A stretch of DNA of 64,000 nt from an uncultured Prevotellaceae bacterium (GTDB taxonomy: Bacteria; Bacteroidota; Bacteroidia; Bacteroidales; Bacteroidaceae): contig CAMJZV010000005.1 of the NCBI GenBank assembly GCA_946410305.1, positions 1-64,000 of the forward strand, written 5' to 3'. The translations under genes and the position numbers were made by a program. This document shows positions 50,404 to 60,289 of this stretch, in pieces. The notes below the pieces were generated by a model, which worked only from the letters and a program-made list of their open reading frames with translations, searched no databases and was not told where the DNA came from. How positions within the stretch are numbered: position 1 is the stretch's first letter; the number at the start of each line of letters is the position of its first letter.

Positions 50404-51255
50404 ATGAAAAAGTTGATGATAGCAGCCTTGTGCCTGATGGCGCTGACTGCATGTACACAGAAAAAAAATAATCCAGCTGAGGATGCGTTGTTGCAACAGC
50501 GTGACTCGCTGACACGTGTCATTGAACAGAAAGACAACGAGATCGATGATATGGTGGCTACGATGAATGATATCCAAGAAGGCTTCCGCGCCATCAATGA
50601 GGCTGAGCAACGTGTCACCATTGCCAAGAATGGTGAGGGTACTACAGCTGCAGAGGGCATCCGTGAGAATATGGAATTTATTCAGAGCCAGATGCAGCAG
50701 AACCGTGAGCTCATCAGCAAACTGCGCAACCAGCTGCGCCAAAGTTCTGTCAAGGCCGACCAGTTACGTCGTACGCTGGATAACCTTACCCAGCAGTTGG
50801 ATGAGAAGGATAACCAGCTGCGCCAGTTGCAGGCAGAGTTGGAGGCCAAGGATTTACAGATTGGCGAGTTGAGCCAGCAGGTCAGTGCGTTGTCTGGCAA
50901 TGTCAGCCATTTGCAGGAAGAGACCAGTCAGAAGTCGCAGACCATCACTTCGCAGGACAAGCAGCTCAATACCGCATGGTTTGCCTATGGCACAAAGAAG
51001 GAACTAAAAGATCAACATATCATCGAAGATGGTAAGGTGCTGCGTTCTAACTTCAATCGCGACTACTTTACTAAGATAGACATTCGTATTGACAAGGAGA
51101 TACGTCTGTATAGCCGCTCTGCCAAGATATTGACTGCTCATCCACAGTCAAGCTACACCTTGCTGCAGGATGCCAACAAGCAGTACATCTTGCGTATTAC
51201 TAATCCGCAACAGTTCTGGTCTACCAGTAAATATCTGGTAGTGCTCGTGAAATAA
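50404..51255 (+). CDS. Coiled-coil lipoprotein, unknown function
   Basis: A 283-aa protein with a lipoprotein signal (MKKLMIAALCLMALTAC, Cys17) and a long coiled-coil from about residue 22 to 190 (QRDSLTRVIEQKDNEIDDMVATMNDIQEGF; LTQQLDEKDNQLRQLQAELEAKDLQIGELSQQVSALSGNV). A C-terminal beta-rich domain of about 90 residues includes TKKELKDQHIIEDGKVLRSNFNRDYF and ends YLVVLVK. Such proteins probably extend from a membrane into the periplasm. Function unknown. It is followed by a long perfect hairpin. Confidence 0.7.
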   Translation: MKKLMIAALCLMALTACTQKKNNPAEDALLQQRDSLTRVIEQKDNEIDDMVATMNDIQEGFRAINEAEQRVTIAKNGEGTTAAEGIRENMEFIQSQMQQNRELISKLRNQLRQSSVKADQLRRTLDNLTQQLDEKDNQLRQLQAELEAKDLQIGELSQQVSALSGNVSHLQEETSQKSQTITSQDKQLNTAWFAYGTKKELKDQHIIEDGKVLRSNFNRDYFTKIDIRIDKEIRLYSRSAKILTAHPQSSYTLLQDANKQYILRITNPQQFWSTSKYLVVLVK

Positions 51256-51267
51256 TACAGTGGATCT

Positions 51268-51320
51268 CCATGAAGTGAACCCCGAAAGTCAGACACAAAC
51301 TTTCGGGGTTCACTTCATGG
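51268..51320. terminator. 22-bp perfect hairpin after the coiled-coil lipoprotein gene
   Basis: A perfect stem pairs 51268-51289 with 51299-51320 around a 9-base loop. No T-run follows on the forward strand, so it may be a processing hairpin rather than an intrinsic terminator. The rest of the gap (51321-51635) is AT-rich and holds the susC promoter. Confidence 0.6.
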
Positions 51321-51466
51321 TATATACCTTATTATATATATGCGCGCGAGACTAACGAATATTTACGAAATGCAACTTTTATTGTACAAAAAAGTATCAA
51401 TTTGGTATAATTATAGGCCCAAAAGATAAAAAAAAGAGCATAAATGTGCATTTTTTATAATTTTTA

Positions 51467-51498
51467 TTTGGTAGTGTGAAAGAAAATTAATACTTTTG
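51467..51498 (+). promoter_or_regulatory. Promoter of the SusC/SusD operon
   Basis: TTTG (51467-51470), 20 bases, then TACTTTTG (51491-51498), 137 bp ahead of the ATG. The leader contains CCCC-AATAA-GGGG near 51512 and could be regulated. Confidence 0.75.
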
Positions 51499-51635
51499 CA
51501 CCCCGTACAACCCCAATAAGGGGTAATTGGCTCGTGAGCGTAAGTCTCATCTCCTAAAATGTACCAGCAGCTAACACTGCGACAAAGCGAGATAACATTA
51601 ATTAATTTAAAATATTAATCAACAAGAGAGTGTTT

Positions 51636-54600
51636 ATGAAAAAAAGACTAACTATGTTTTTGGCCTGCCTCTTCCTGAGTTTAGGAATGGCGTTGGCTCA
51701 GACAAAAGTTACTGGTACCGTAATCTCTGCTGAAGACAATGAGCCCATTATTGGTGCCTCAGTACTTGTTCAAGGACAGAAGTCTGGTACTGTGACTGAT
51801 GCCACTGGACAATTCTCTCTGAATGTCCCTGCTGGTAAAAAAATTGTTATTAGTTACATCGGTATGGAAACCCAGACCGTGACACCTAAGAATGGCATGC
51901 AGATTATTATGCAGAACAGTGCGGAACTGAAAGAGGTTGTTGTTACTGGTATGCAGAAAACTGACCGCCGTTTGTTCACTGGTGCAACAACCAAGATTGA
52001 TGCAGCAAGTGCAAAGATCGATGGTGTAGCTGATATTTCGCGTTCACTGGAAGGCCGTGCAGCAGGTGTTAGCGTACAAAACGTATCTGGTACCTTCGGT
52101 TCTGCACCAAAGATCCGTGTTCGCGGTGCTACGTCTATTTATGGTTCGTCAAAGCCTCTGTGGGTGGTTGATGGTGTCATCATGGAAGACGTTACTGAGG
52201 TTTCTGCCGACGATCTGTCATCTGGTGATGCCGAAACGCTGATTTCTTCAGCTATCGCAGGTCTGAACTCTGATGATATTGAGTCATTCCAGATTCTGAA
52301 GGACGGTTCTGCTACCTCTATTTATGGTGCGCGTGCAATGGCCGGTGTGATTGTTGTTACCACCAAGAAAGGTAAGGCCGGTTCAAACCGTATCAGTTAT
52401 ACAGGTGAATACACCATGCGTCTCAAGCCCAGCTATTCTAACTTCAATATCATGAACTCACAGGAACAGATGAGTGTTTACCGTGAGATGGAGAAGGGCG
52501 GTTGGCTGAATATGGCCGAGACCTATCGTGCTTCTGAGAGTGGTGTCTATGGTAAGATGTATCATTTGATGAATACCTATGACGAGGCTACAGGTCAGTT
52601 CGCTATGGCTAATACTGATGCTGCTCGCACAGCTTATCTGCGTGAGGCTGAGTATCGCAATACCGACTGGTTTGACGAGTTGTTCTCTAATTCTATTCAG
52701 CATAACCATTCTATCAGCCTTTCTTCTGGTACAGAGAAGGCTCAGTACTATGCTTCATTCTCACTGATGAATGATCCAGGATGGTATAAGAAGAGCAAGG
52801 TTCAGCGTTATACAGCTAATGTTAATGCTAACTACAATATCTCTAAGAAGTTAACTCTTAATTTGATTAGCAATGCCTCTTATCGTAAGCAGGAGGCTCC
52901 TGGTACGCTGGCATCTGATATCGACCCAGTATATGGTGAAGTTCGTCGTGACTTCGATATCAACCCATATAGCTATTCAATGAATACGTCACGTACACTG
53001 GCTACTGATGAGTACTACATCCGTAACTATGCTCCATTCAACATTCTGAATGAGTTGGAGAATAACTACATGGATTTGGATGTTGTTGATACCCGTTTCC
53101 AGGCAGAGTTGCAGTATAAGCCTATTCAGAAGGTTACTCTTTCTGTACTGGGTGCTTATAAGTATTCTACCACATCACAGGAACACTACATCAAGGATGG
53201 TTCAAACCAGGCTATGGCCTATCGTGCTATGGACGATGCTACTATGCGTGATAACAACCCATGGCTCTATGGCGACCCCGATGTTGAGAACTCTTTGAAG
53301 GAGTCTGTTCTTCCTTATGGTGGTTTCTATCGCCAGACGAAGTATAAGATGAATAGCTGGGACTTCCGTGCTACAGCCCAGTATAACGATGCATTCCTTA
53401 ACGATACACATATCATCAACCTGTTCGGTGGTATGGAGGTTAACAATGTTGAGCGTAGCAAGACGTTCTTCAATGGTGTCGGCATGCAGTATGACATGGG
53501 TATGCTGGCCAAGTACGACTATCGTTACTTCAAGCAGACTCAGGAGGAGAATGCTGCCTACTATACTGTAAATGATACTTATAGCCGTTCTGCAGCCTTC
53601 TTCGCTAATGCTACCTATTCTTATAAGGGCCGTTATACCATCAACGGAACTGTACGTTATGAGGGTACAAATAAGCTGGGTAAGAGCCGTAGCGCTCGCT
53701 GGCTGCCTACATGGAACATCTCTGGTGCTTGGAATGCCCATGAGGAGGCTTGGTTCCATGATACTTTCAAGAACTTCCTGAGCAACCTTACTTTGAAGGC
53801 TTCTTACTCTCTGACTGGTGACCGTGGTCCCACGACAGTGACCAACTCACAGGTTGTTATCAAGAGTTTCAACCCCTGGCGTCCTTTCACCAGCGTTGGA
53901 GAAAGTGGTCTGCAGATTGATGACTTGGAGAACAGTGAGCTGACCTATGAGAAGAAGCATGAGCTTAACCTTGGTGCAGAATTCGGTTTCTTCAATAACC
54001 GCATCAACTTTGCTATTGACTGGTATAAGCGTAACAACTACGACCTGATTGGTACCATTAATACCATGGGTATCGGTGGTCAGACCACTAAATATGCCAA
54101 CGTAGCTTCCATGAAGTCACACGGTGTTGAGTTTACGCTGTCTACAAAGAATATTGTTAGCAAGAACTTTAAGTGGAATACCGACTTCATCTTCTCACAT
54201 GCAAAGAACGAGGTAACAGATCTCGATACCAAGGCTCGTATTATCGATATGATTTCTGGTACTGGTTTCACACTTTCAGGCTATCCTGTTCGTTCTCTGT
54301 TCTCTATTGACTTCCAGGGTCTGAATGACCAGGGTCTTCCTACCTTTATCAATGAGAATGGTGAATTGACCGTTAGTGAATTCAACTTCCAGGATCGTGA
54401 GAATCGTGACTATCTGGTTTACGAGGGACCAACAGATCCTACTGTGACTGGTTCGTTTGGTAACGTATTCCAGTACAAAGGACTCAAGCTGAATGTCTTC
54501 ATTACCTATGCATTCGGTAATGTAGTACGTCTCGACCCCGTGTTCTCTCGTAGATACTCTGACCTTGACGCTCTGCCCAAGGAGTTTGTTAACCGTTGGA

Positions 54601-54953
54601 CACAGGCTGGTGATGAGGCCTTTACCAATATCCCTGTTATTGCCGACAAGCGTATGGATGAGAATGATTCTTATCTGCGTCGTGCTTATAATGCCTACAA
54701 TTACTCTACTGAGCGTATTGCCAAGGGTGACTTCATCCGCATGAAGGAAATCTCCCTGAGCTATGACTTCCCCAAGAGTTTCATTGCGCCTCTGAAGCTG
54801 AATAATCTCTCAGTGAAGCTGCAGGCCACCAACCTCTTCCTGATTTATGCTGACAAGAAACTGAATGGTCAGGATCCTGAGTTCTTCAATACCGGTGGTG
54901 TTGCTGCTCCTATGCCAAAGCAGTTCACAATGACGCTGAAATTAGGTATTTAA
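51636..54953 (+). CDS. SusC/RagA-family TonB-linked outer-membrane transporter
   Basis: 1105 aa from ATG at 51636. Signal peptide (MKKRLTMFLACLFLSLGMALAQ), a carboxypeptidase-like domain (VTGTVISAEDNEPIIGASVLVQGQKSGTVTDATGQFSL), the TonB-linked plug (DGVADISRSLEGRAAGVSVQNVSGTFG) and a barrel to LKLGI. It forms the transport channel of a SusCD pair, with SusD as lid. First gene of a six-gene locus with its own promoter. The cargo cannot be told from the channel, but the downstream metallopeptidases suggest peptides. Confidence 0.9.
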   Translation: MKKRLTMFLACLFLSLGMALAQTKVTGTVISAEDNEPIIGASVLVQGQKSGTVTDATGQFSLNVPAGKKIVISYIGMETQTVTPKNGMQIIMQNSAELKEVVVTGMQKTDRRLFTGATTKIDAASAKIDGVADISRSLEGRAAGVSVQNVSGTFGSAPKIRVRGATSIYGSSKPLWVVDGVIMEDVTEVSADDLSSGDAETLISSAIAGLNSDDIESFQILKDGSATSIYGARAMAGVIVVTTKKGKAGSNRISYTGEYTMRLKPSYSNFNIMNSQEQMSVYREMEKGGWLNMAETYRASESGVYGKMYHLMNTYDEATGQFAMANTDAARTAYLREAEYRNTDWFDELFSNSIQHNHSISLSSGTEKAQYYASFSLMNDPGWYKKSKVQRYTANVNANYNISKKLTLNLISNASYRKQEAPGTLASDIDPVYGEVRRDFDINPYSYSMNTSRTLATDEYYIRNYAPFNILNELENNYMDLDVVDTRFQAELQYKPIQKVTLSVLGAYKYSTTSQEHYIKDGSNQAMAYRAMDDATMRDNNPWLYGDPDVENSLKESVLPYGGFYRQTKYKMNSWDFRATAQYNDAFLNDTHIINLFGGMEVNNVERSKTFFNGVGMQYDMGMLAKYDYRYFKQTQEENAAYYTVNDTYSRSAAFFANATYSYKGRYTINGTVRYEGTNKLGKSRSARWLPTWNISGAWNAHEEAWFHDTFKNFLSNLTLKASYSLTGDRGPTTVTNSQVVIKSFNPWRPFTSVGESGLQIDDLENSELTYEKKHELNLGAEFGFFNNRINFAIDWYKRNNYDLIGTINTMGIGGQTTKYANVASMKSHGVEFTLSTKNIVSKNFKWNTDFIFSHAKNEVTDLDTKARIIDMISGTGFTLSGYPVRSLFSIDFQGLNDQGLPTFINENGELTVSEFNFQDRENRDYLVYEGPTDPTVTGSFGNVFQYKGLKLNVFITYAFGNVVRLDPVFSRRYSDLDALPKEFVNRWTQAGDEAFTNIPVIADKRMDENDSYLRRAYNAYNYSTERIAKGDFIRMKEISLSYDFPKSFIAPLKLNNLSVKLQATNLFLIYADKKLNGQDPEFFNTGGVAAPMPKQFTMTLKLGI

Positions 54954-54980
54954 TCTTACTGATTTAATGATAGAAGAAAT

Positions 54981-56606
54981 ATGAAAAAATATAATATAGT
55001 ATATTTATTGGCTACCGGCTTGCTGGCATTGTCCTCATGTGATGACTATCTGGATAAGGTTCCTGATAATCGTGCTGAGGTGAATACCGAAGATAAGATC
55101 TCTAAATTGCTGGTAAGTGCCTATGCAGGACACAACTCCAATCTGATTTTGGAGATGTCATCGGATAATGCCCGTGATAATGGTTCTAACTATGATTTCG
55201 ATGCGGTGGAACAGGAGGAAGCTTATCTCTGGAAAGATCAGACCAGTAATGATAATGATGCTGTATCAGATGTGTGGGATGCTTGCTATTTGGCAGCAGC
55301 TCATGCTAATCAGGCCCTTGCTGCCATTGAGGACCTGGGTAATCCCGCCAATCTGAGCGCCTATCGTGGTGAAGCACTGCTTTGTCGCGCTTGGGCTCAC
55401 TTCCAGCTGGCCAACGTGTTCTGTCTGGGCTACAACCCCCAAACAGCTGATTCTGATTTAGGACTGCCTTATTCTATGGCTCCTGAGACTCAGGTAAAGC
55501 CTGACTATCAGCGTGGCACCATGGCTGAGCTCTATAAGCATATCAGCGATGACATTGAAGAGGGCCTGCCTTTGATTGATGATAACATCTATACTGTTCC
55601 TAAGTATCACTTCAATAAGAAGGCTGCCTATGCTTTCGCTGCCCGTTTCAACCTGTTCTACCAGAAATGGGACAAGTGTATCGAGTATGCCAATGCCGCT
55701 TTAGGTAGCAATCCTGCTACTTCTTTGCGTAACTGGTATCACATTGTAAGAGAGTTGGCTTCAGACTATGAAACTCGTTGTAATGCCTATATCAGTGCCA
55801 GCGAGAATGCCAACTTCCTGTTGCAGACTGCTTCATCAAGCAGTGGCTATATTCTCGGCGCTTGGAGCTTGGGTACCCGTTATGGTCATGAACAGCCCAA
55901 TATTGCCAGAGTTGAAACTTATCGTGCTCCTGGTATCTGGGGCGCTTGGGGTTCAAGTGTAAATGTTGGCTTATATATGTCGCATTCTAACTGGGGCCCT
56001 GTTCAGACACTGAACATCTCTAAGTACTATGGTTATTTCGAGTACACCGACAAGGTGAACCGTATTGGTTATCGTCGTAACGTATATGTTCAGCTCTGTG
56101 GCGACGAGACGCTGCTCTGCCGTGCTGAAGCATACGCTGTAAAGGGCGATTTGACTAATGCCTTGAAGGATATGAACCTTTGGTACTCTACCAATTCTGG
56201 TAGTGGTACTCAGATTACACAGGAGCTGGTTAACCTTTGCTATGGTACCTATGATGCTCAGACTGGTGCTGGTATGAAGTATATGGACGATGGCAATGGT
56301 GGTCCTATCGCTGCCAGTGCTGATAACGGTACTGCTAAGAAACACCTCCACCCATTAGGATTCACTATCGGTGCTGAAGGCTCTGATCAGGAGAATATGC
56401 TTCAGTTTATTCTGCACATGCGTCGTTGTCAGATGATGCAGGAAGGTGGTCGCTGGTGCGACATCAAGCGTTGGGGTATCGAGATTGCCCATAACCGTGA
56501 GGGACTGCCCGACGATAAGTTGCTGCTTAACGACCCTCGCCGTGCTTTGCAGTTGCCTGCTGATGTTGTTTCTGCGGGTCTGACTCCCAACCCACGTAAT
56601 AATTAA
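54981..56606 (+). CDS. SusD/RagB-family surface lipoprotein
   Basis: A 541-aa lipoprotein (LLATGLLALSSC, Cys20) with the SusD-like helical repeat core: HANQALAAIEDLGN, GEALLCRAWAHFQLANVFCLGYN, KKAAYAFAARFNLFYQKWDKCIEYAN, and MLQFILHMRRCQMMQEGGRWCDIKRWGIEI near the C-terminus. SusD proteins bind substrate at the surface and close the SusC channel. It is 27 bp after susC. Confidence 0.9.
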   Translation: MKKYNIVYLLATGLLALSSCDDYLDKVPDNRAEVNTEDKISKLLVSAYAGHNSNLILEMSSDNARDNGSNYDFDAVEQEEAYLWKDQTSNDNDAVSDVWDACYLAAAHANQALAAIEDLGNPANLSAYRGEALLCRAWAHFQLANVFCLGYNPQTADSDLGLPYSMAPETQVKPDYQRGTMAELYKHISDDIEEGLPLIDDNIYTVPKYHFNKKAAYAFAARFNLFYQKWDKCIEYANAALGSNPATSLRNWYHIVRELASDYETRCNAYISASENANFLLQTASSSSGYILGAWSLGTRYGHEQPNIARVETYRAPGIWGAWGSSVNVGLYMSHSNWGPVQTLNISKYYGYFEYTDKVNRIGYRRNVYVQLCGDETLLCRAEAYAVKGDLTNALKDMNLWYSTNSGSGTQITQELVNLCYGTYDAQTGAGMKYMDDGNGGPIAASADNGTAKKHLHPLGFTIGAEGSDQENMLQFILHMRRCQMMQEGGRWCDIKRWGIEIAHNREGLPDDKLLLNDPRRALQLPADVVSAGLTPNPRNN

Positions 56607-56625
56607 TTAGGAAAGGATATACAAT

Positions 56626-57507
56626 ATGAAAATTAGATATTATCTTTTAGCAATGGGTGCCATGTTTCTGATGGCATCATGCGACAAGGAGGACAAGCTT
56701 GACGAGAAGAGCATCTTCCCCGATGAGACGGTAAGCAATCCTACTCCGCTCGACAAGTGGTTGGAGGTGAACTATCAGCAGCCTTACAACATCCAGCTGA
56801 AATATCGTTTCGAGTTCAAAGAGAGTGATACTGAGAAGAACCTCGCTCCTGCCAGTTACGACAAGGCTGTTGCCTTGGCCAAGCTGACTAAGTATCTGTG
56901 GATTGAGTCCTATGAGGAACTTAAGGGTCGCGACTTCATTCGTAAGTACTGCCCGAAAATCATGCACTTCATTGGCTCTTATGGCTACAACTCTGGTGGC
57001 TCTGTCACGCTGGGTGTTGCCGAGGGTGGTATGAAGATTACCCTCTACAACGTCAACAACATTGACTATGAGAATCCCGATATCGAGTTCCTGAACTATT
57101 GGTTCTTCAAGACCATGCACCATGAGTTCGCTCATATCCTGCATCAGACGAAGCCCTATCCTGTTGACTTCAATGAGATCTCTGCTGCTAACTATCAGTC
57201 TGAGAGCTGGGTGAACTTGGAGGATGACGAGTGGCTTGACCTCGGTTTCATCACAGACTATGCTAGCCGTGAGACCCAGGAGGACTTCGTCGAGCTGATT
57301 GCCAACTATGTTACTCACGATCAGGCTTGGTGGGATGCTCAGCTTGCTAAGGCTAGCAAGGATGGTAGAGCTGCCATTGAGACTAAGCTTGACATTGTAC
57401 GTGACTGGCTGAAGACTGCTTGGGAGATTGATCTGGATGCTCTTCGTGAGATTGTTCAGCGTCGTTCTGCCAACGTTAAACTGTTAGATTTGCAAACACT
57501 TAATTAA
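56626..57507 (+). CDS. Lipoprotein zinc metallopeptidase (Mx1-type, gluzincin-like)
   Basis: A 293-aa lipoprotein (MAMFLMASC, Cys19). It has the zinc site FKTMHHEFAHILHQ (HEFAH, near residues 166-170) and a later TQEDFVELIANYV with Glu residues that could be the third ligand. SusCD loci often carry such putative zinc-binding metallopeptidases. It would cut surface proteins or peptides. It follows susD with a 19-bp gap in the same operon. Confidence 0.8.
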   Translation: MKIRYYLLAMGAMFLMASCDKEDKLDEKSIFPDETVSNPTPLDKWLEVNYQQPYNIQLKYRFEFKESDTEKNLAPASYDKAVALAKLTKYLWIESYEELKGRDFIRKYCPKIMHFIGSYGYNSGGSVTLGVAEGGMKITLYNVNNIDYENPDIEFLNYWFFKTMHHEFAHILHQTKPYPVDFNEISAANYQSESWVNLEDDEWLDLGFITDYASRETQEDFVELIANYVTHDQAWWDAQLAKASKDGRAAIETKLDIVRDWLKTAWEIDLDALREIVQRRSANVKLLDLQTLN

Positions 57508-57515
57508 GAAGCAAT

Positions 57516-58799
57516 ATGAAGAAAATACATATATTATTTGCTGTCGCCATCCTCGGTCTGCTGACTTCTTGTCTTAAAGACCAGGAGGATGTGTTCGACA
57601 AACAATCGGCAATACGTGCTGAAGAAGCCATTGCTGCCGACTACAAGATTCTTGCCGGTGCTGAGCATGGTTGGCTGTTGAAGTATTATCCTTCACCATA
57701 TCGTACTTATGGTGGCTACTGCGTACTCATGAAGTTTACTGAGGATGGTAAGGTGACTATTGCAAGCGATATCACCAATGCTAATGTAACGGCTGATAGC
57801 TATTACAAGATTACACAGAGTGCAGGTGTTGTTTTGTCATTCGATACTTATAACGAGATTTTCCATCTTTTCTCTACGCCAGATGCTCCTCTTGGCGGAG
57901 ACAAAGGAAAGGGATGGGAAGGAGACTACGATTTTGAGTTCATCTCAGCTTCTCCAGAGAAAATTGTCCTGAAGGGTAAGAAGAGTGGCAACTATGCTAC
58001 TATGGTTCCTTGTAAGGATGATGACTGGACTGGATATTTATCGAATAATGCAGTTGTTGAGGAAGATATGAACTTCCCCAAGTACTCCCTGGATGTGGCT
58101 GGTACCGAAGTGGCTGTTTCCAAGTCATATCGTAGTTTCGAGATGACATACGCCACTGCTACAAACGACACCACTATCAGTGTTCCTTTTGTAGTATCTG
58201 ATGCAGGTATCGAATTCTATGAGCCTATTCAGATTAATGGCAAGGAGATTAGCGGTTTCAAATATGTAGAAGGTTCTTTTGATTTCCCCAGTACCGATGA
58301 TGACAAAGTCGTGCTCCATGGTATTACACCTCCTCTCAATGAAACCTTTGTGTTGAGTGACTGGTATATTGCCTATAGCACTGCTGGAGCTTACGCTCAG
58401 CCTCTACTGAAGAAAATGGAAGCAGGATCTGCAACTGAGAATGAAACCATTGTTCTGCTTGCCTTTACAAACGTCGACGGTGCTCCTAGCCTGTACTTCC
58501 GAAGCGGCAATTATGCTGGCTACTATTGTTTCAACTTTGAGTACATAGGTGACGATACCATTACCATGTATTTCAATGGAAAGGCTGATCCGAACAATAA
58601 TGGTGTATACTATTACAATAATTGTGACTACGGCTATGGACTTATGATATTTGGTCTTAATGAGCAAAATGCCCGCACTTTCAAGTTGTCGACCGACAAT
58701 TTAAAGTCTCCGTCATACATTATTTTGACAGATATCAACGAGCCAACGAACGTCATAAAGATGTTCACAGAGCCAATCACTTACCCATTTAACAACTAA
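57516..58799 (+). CDS. DUF4302-like lipoprotein
   Basis: A 427-aa lipoprotein (FAVAILGLLTSC, Cys19) rich in beta strands: AGAEHGWLLKYYPSPYRTYGGYCVLMKFTEDGKVTIASD near the N-terminus, which is the pattern I remember for DUF4302 proteins, and YFRSGNYAGYYCFNFEYIGDDTITMYFNGKA later. DUF4302 genes are found beside SusCD pairs that also encode Mx1-type peptidases. Probably a surface-bound binding protein. It starts 8 bp after the peptidase gene. Confidence 0.7.
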   Translation: MKKIHILFAVAILGLLTSCLKDQEDVFDKQSAIRAEEAIAADYKILAGAEHGWLLKYYPSPYRTYGGYCVLMKFTEDGKVTIASDITNANVTADSYYKITQSAGVVLSFDTYNEIFHLFSTPDAPLGGDKGKGWEGDYDFEFISASPEKIVLKGKKSGNYATMVPCKDDDWTGYLSNNAVVEEDMNFPKYSLDVAGTEVAVSKSYRSFEMTYATATNDTTISVPFVVSDAGIEFYEPIQINGKEISGFKYVEGSFDFPSTDDDKVVLHGITPPLNETFVLSDWYIAYSTAGAYAQPLLKKMEAGSATENETIVLLAFTNVDGAPSLYFRSGNYAGYYCFNFEYIGDDTITMYFNGKADPNNNGVYYYNNCDYGYGLMIFGLNEQNARTFKLSTDNLKSPSYIILTDINEPTNVIKMFTEPITYPFNN

Positions 58800-58816
58800 T
58801 TAATGGATAGAAGATT

Positions 58817-60220
58817 ATGAAAAAGATTTTAAGTTTAATGGTATTGCTTGCAGGCGTGATTTCATTCACGTCCTGCGGCGATGACGACGATGCTACATAT
58901 ACTGCTCCTGCCCAGCTCTCGCTGAAGAGTGCTGATGCATTCTATGAGGCAGCAGGTGGTACTGGTTCTATCGTTGTCAATAGTTCAGAGACTATCACTG
59001 CAACCTCTAATGTTGAGTGGTTGACAGTGTCAGTCAGTGGTAACACCGTTAATCTGACGGTTGCAGCTAATGACAAGTTGGAAGGACGTTCGACAAATGT
59101 TGTTCTGAAAACAGCTTCTGCTTCCAAGGAAGTTAATATCAGCCAGCGTGGTATCATCTATGGTATTCCTGAAGGTGATGCCGGTGATAATACGTTCACT
59201 CTTGATGACGCAGAAAATGCTAAGATTGTTATTCCTGTAGCGCAGACTGCTGGTATGACTGTTACAAGCCAGGCTGAGTGGCTGACAGCATCGTTCAATA
59301 GTGAGACCAGTGCCATCGAGATCGTAGCAGCCTCTAACGATGAAGAGGAAGCTCGTACAGGTCTTGTTGCTATAGAGACTGGTAGCATTAAGGAGAATCT
59401 GACGATTGTACAGAAAGCAATGGTGTTCAAACTTGAGAAGACTTCTTTGTCAGTGGCTAATGCCGGTGGTATTGAGTCTGTTACGATTGAACATTCAAAG
59501 CCTGTAACTGTTGAGAGCACTGCTGACTGGTTTAAGTGCAACTTCAACGACAAGTCTGGCGTACTTGCCATCTCTGTTGATGAGAACAAGACTCTTGCTC
59601 GTCAGGGAACGATTACTCTGAAGTCTGGTAACAGTACTAAGACTATTAGTGTTATCCAGTATGATCCAGCATCGCTGGCCGATCAGATTGTTGGTGACTA
59701 TTATTTCACTTATTATAAAGATAAGGAGCTTAAGGCCTTTGCTGCTACTCTGACAGAGGATGCTCTCCAGATTCCTGCATTAAACTGGTCTATCCCTGTT
59801 ACTATAGACAAAGAGAAACTGACAGTATCTGTCAAGAGTGGATGTTTCGTTGGAACTTATAGCAGCTACTTTGCTTATCTGCTCTTCATTGATAATACTG
59901 GTGAGTACTGGACTGCTACTAGTACAGACGCTGTTGCTTCAGCAACCCTTGGTCTCGAGGATCTGGGTGAAGGCACTTTGACATTGATGGGTGACTTTAC
60001 TGGTACCTTCGGTGATGATTTTAAGTTCGGTAGCTTCTATTTCGGCGCATTCTCTGAGCAGACTTTGGATACAAGTAAACTGGCAGGTAAACTTTTGCAG
60101 ATGTCTTCTCCTGGCTTGCTGAAGGTTCCTGCCGAGCCTGAGGCTGCTCCTAAGAAGATTAAGCGAGCAATGGTGGAAAAGATTGGTAACGTTCCTTCTA
60201 GCCTGAAGAGATTTAAGTAA
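58817..60220 (+). CDS. BACON-domain surface lipoprotein
   Basis: A 467-aa lipoprotein (MVLLAGVISFTSC, Cys20, followed by GDDDD). Repeated BACON domains, about 80 residues each, are seen in the first 300 residues: GTGSIVVNSSETITATSNVEWLTVSVSGNTVNLTVAANDKLEGRSTNVVLKTASASKEVNISQ, then two more with SQAEWLTASF and ESTADWFKCNF. BACON domains often mark proteins that bind glycans or proteins outside the cell. The C-terminal region has a beta-rich fold of unknown type. Fifth gene of the locus; a terminator follows. Confidence 0.8.
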   Translation: MKKILSLMVLLAGVISFTSCGDDDDATYTAPAQLSLKSADAFYEAAGGTGSIVVNSSETITATSNVEWLTVSVSGNTVNLTVAANDKLEGRSTNVVLKTASASKEVNISQRGIIYGIPEGDAGDNTFTLDDAENAKIVIPVAQTAGMTVTSQAEWLTASFNSETSAIEIVAASNDEEEARTGLVAIETGSIKENLTIVQKAMVFKLEKTSLSVANAGGIESVTIEHSKPVTVESTADWFKCNFNDKSGVLAISVDENKTLARQGTITLKSGNSTKTISVIQYDPASLADQIVGDYYFTYYKDKELKAFAATLTEDALQIPALNWSIPVTIDKEKLTVSVKSGCFVGTYSSYFAYLLFIDNTGEYWTATSTDAVASATLGLEDLGEGTLTLMGDFTGTFGDDFKFGSFYFGAFSEQTLDTSKLAGKLLQMSSPGLLKVPAEPEAAPKKIKRAMVEKIGNVPSSLKRFK

Positions 60221-60242
60221 TCACTTAATATGATATTTAAAG

Positions 60243-60282
60243 ATGCTCCTAATTGTTGTGATGCAGTTAGGAGCATTTTTTT
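60243..60282 (+). terminator. Terminator between the BACON gene and the M6 peptidase
   Basis: ATGCTCCTAA (60243-60252) pairs with TTAGGAGCAT (60267-60276), then TTTTTT. It lies 8 bp before the ATG at 60290, so the peptidase may depend on read-through. Confidence 0.75.
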
Positions 60283-60289
60283 ACTGAAT

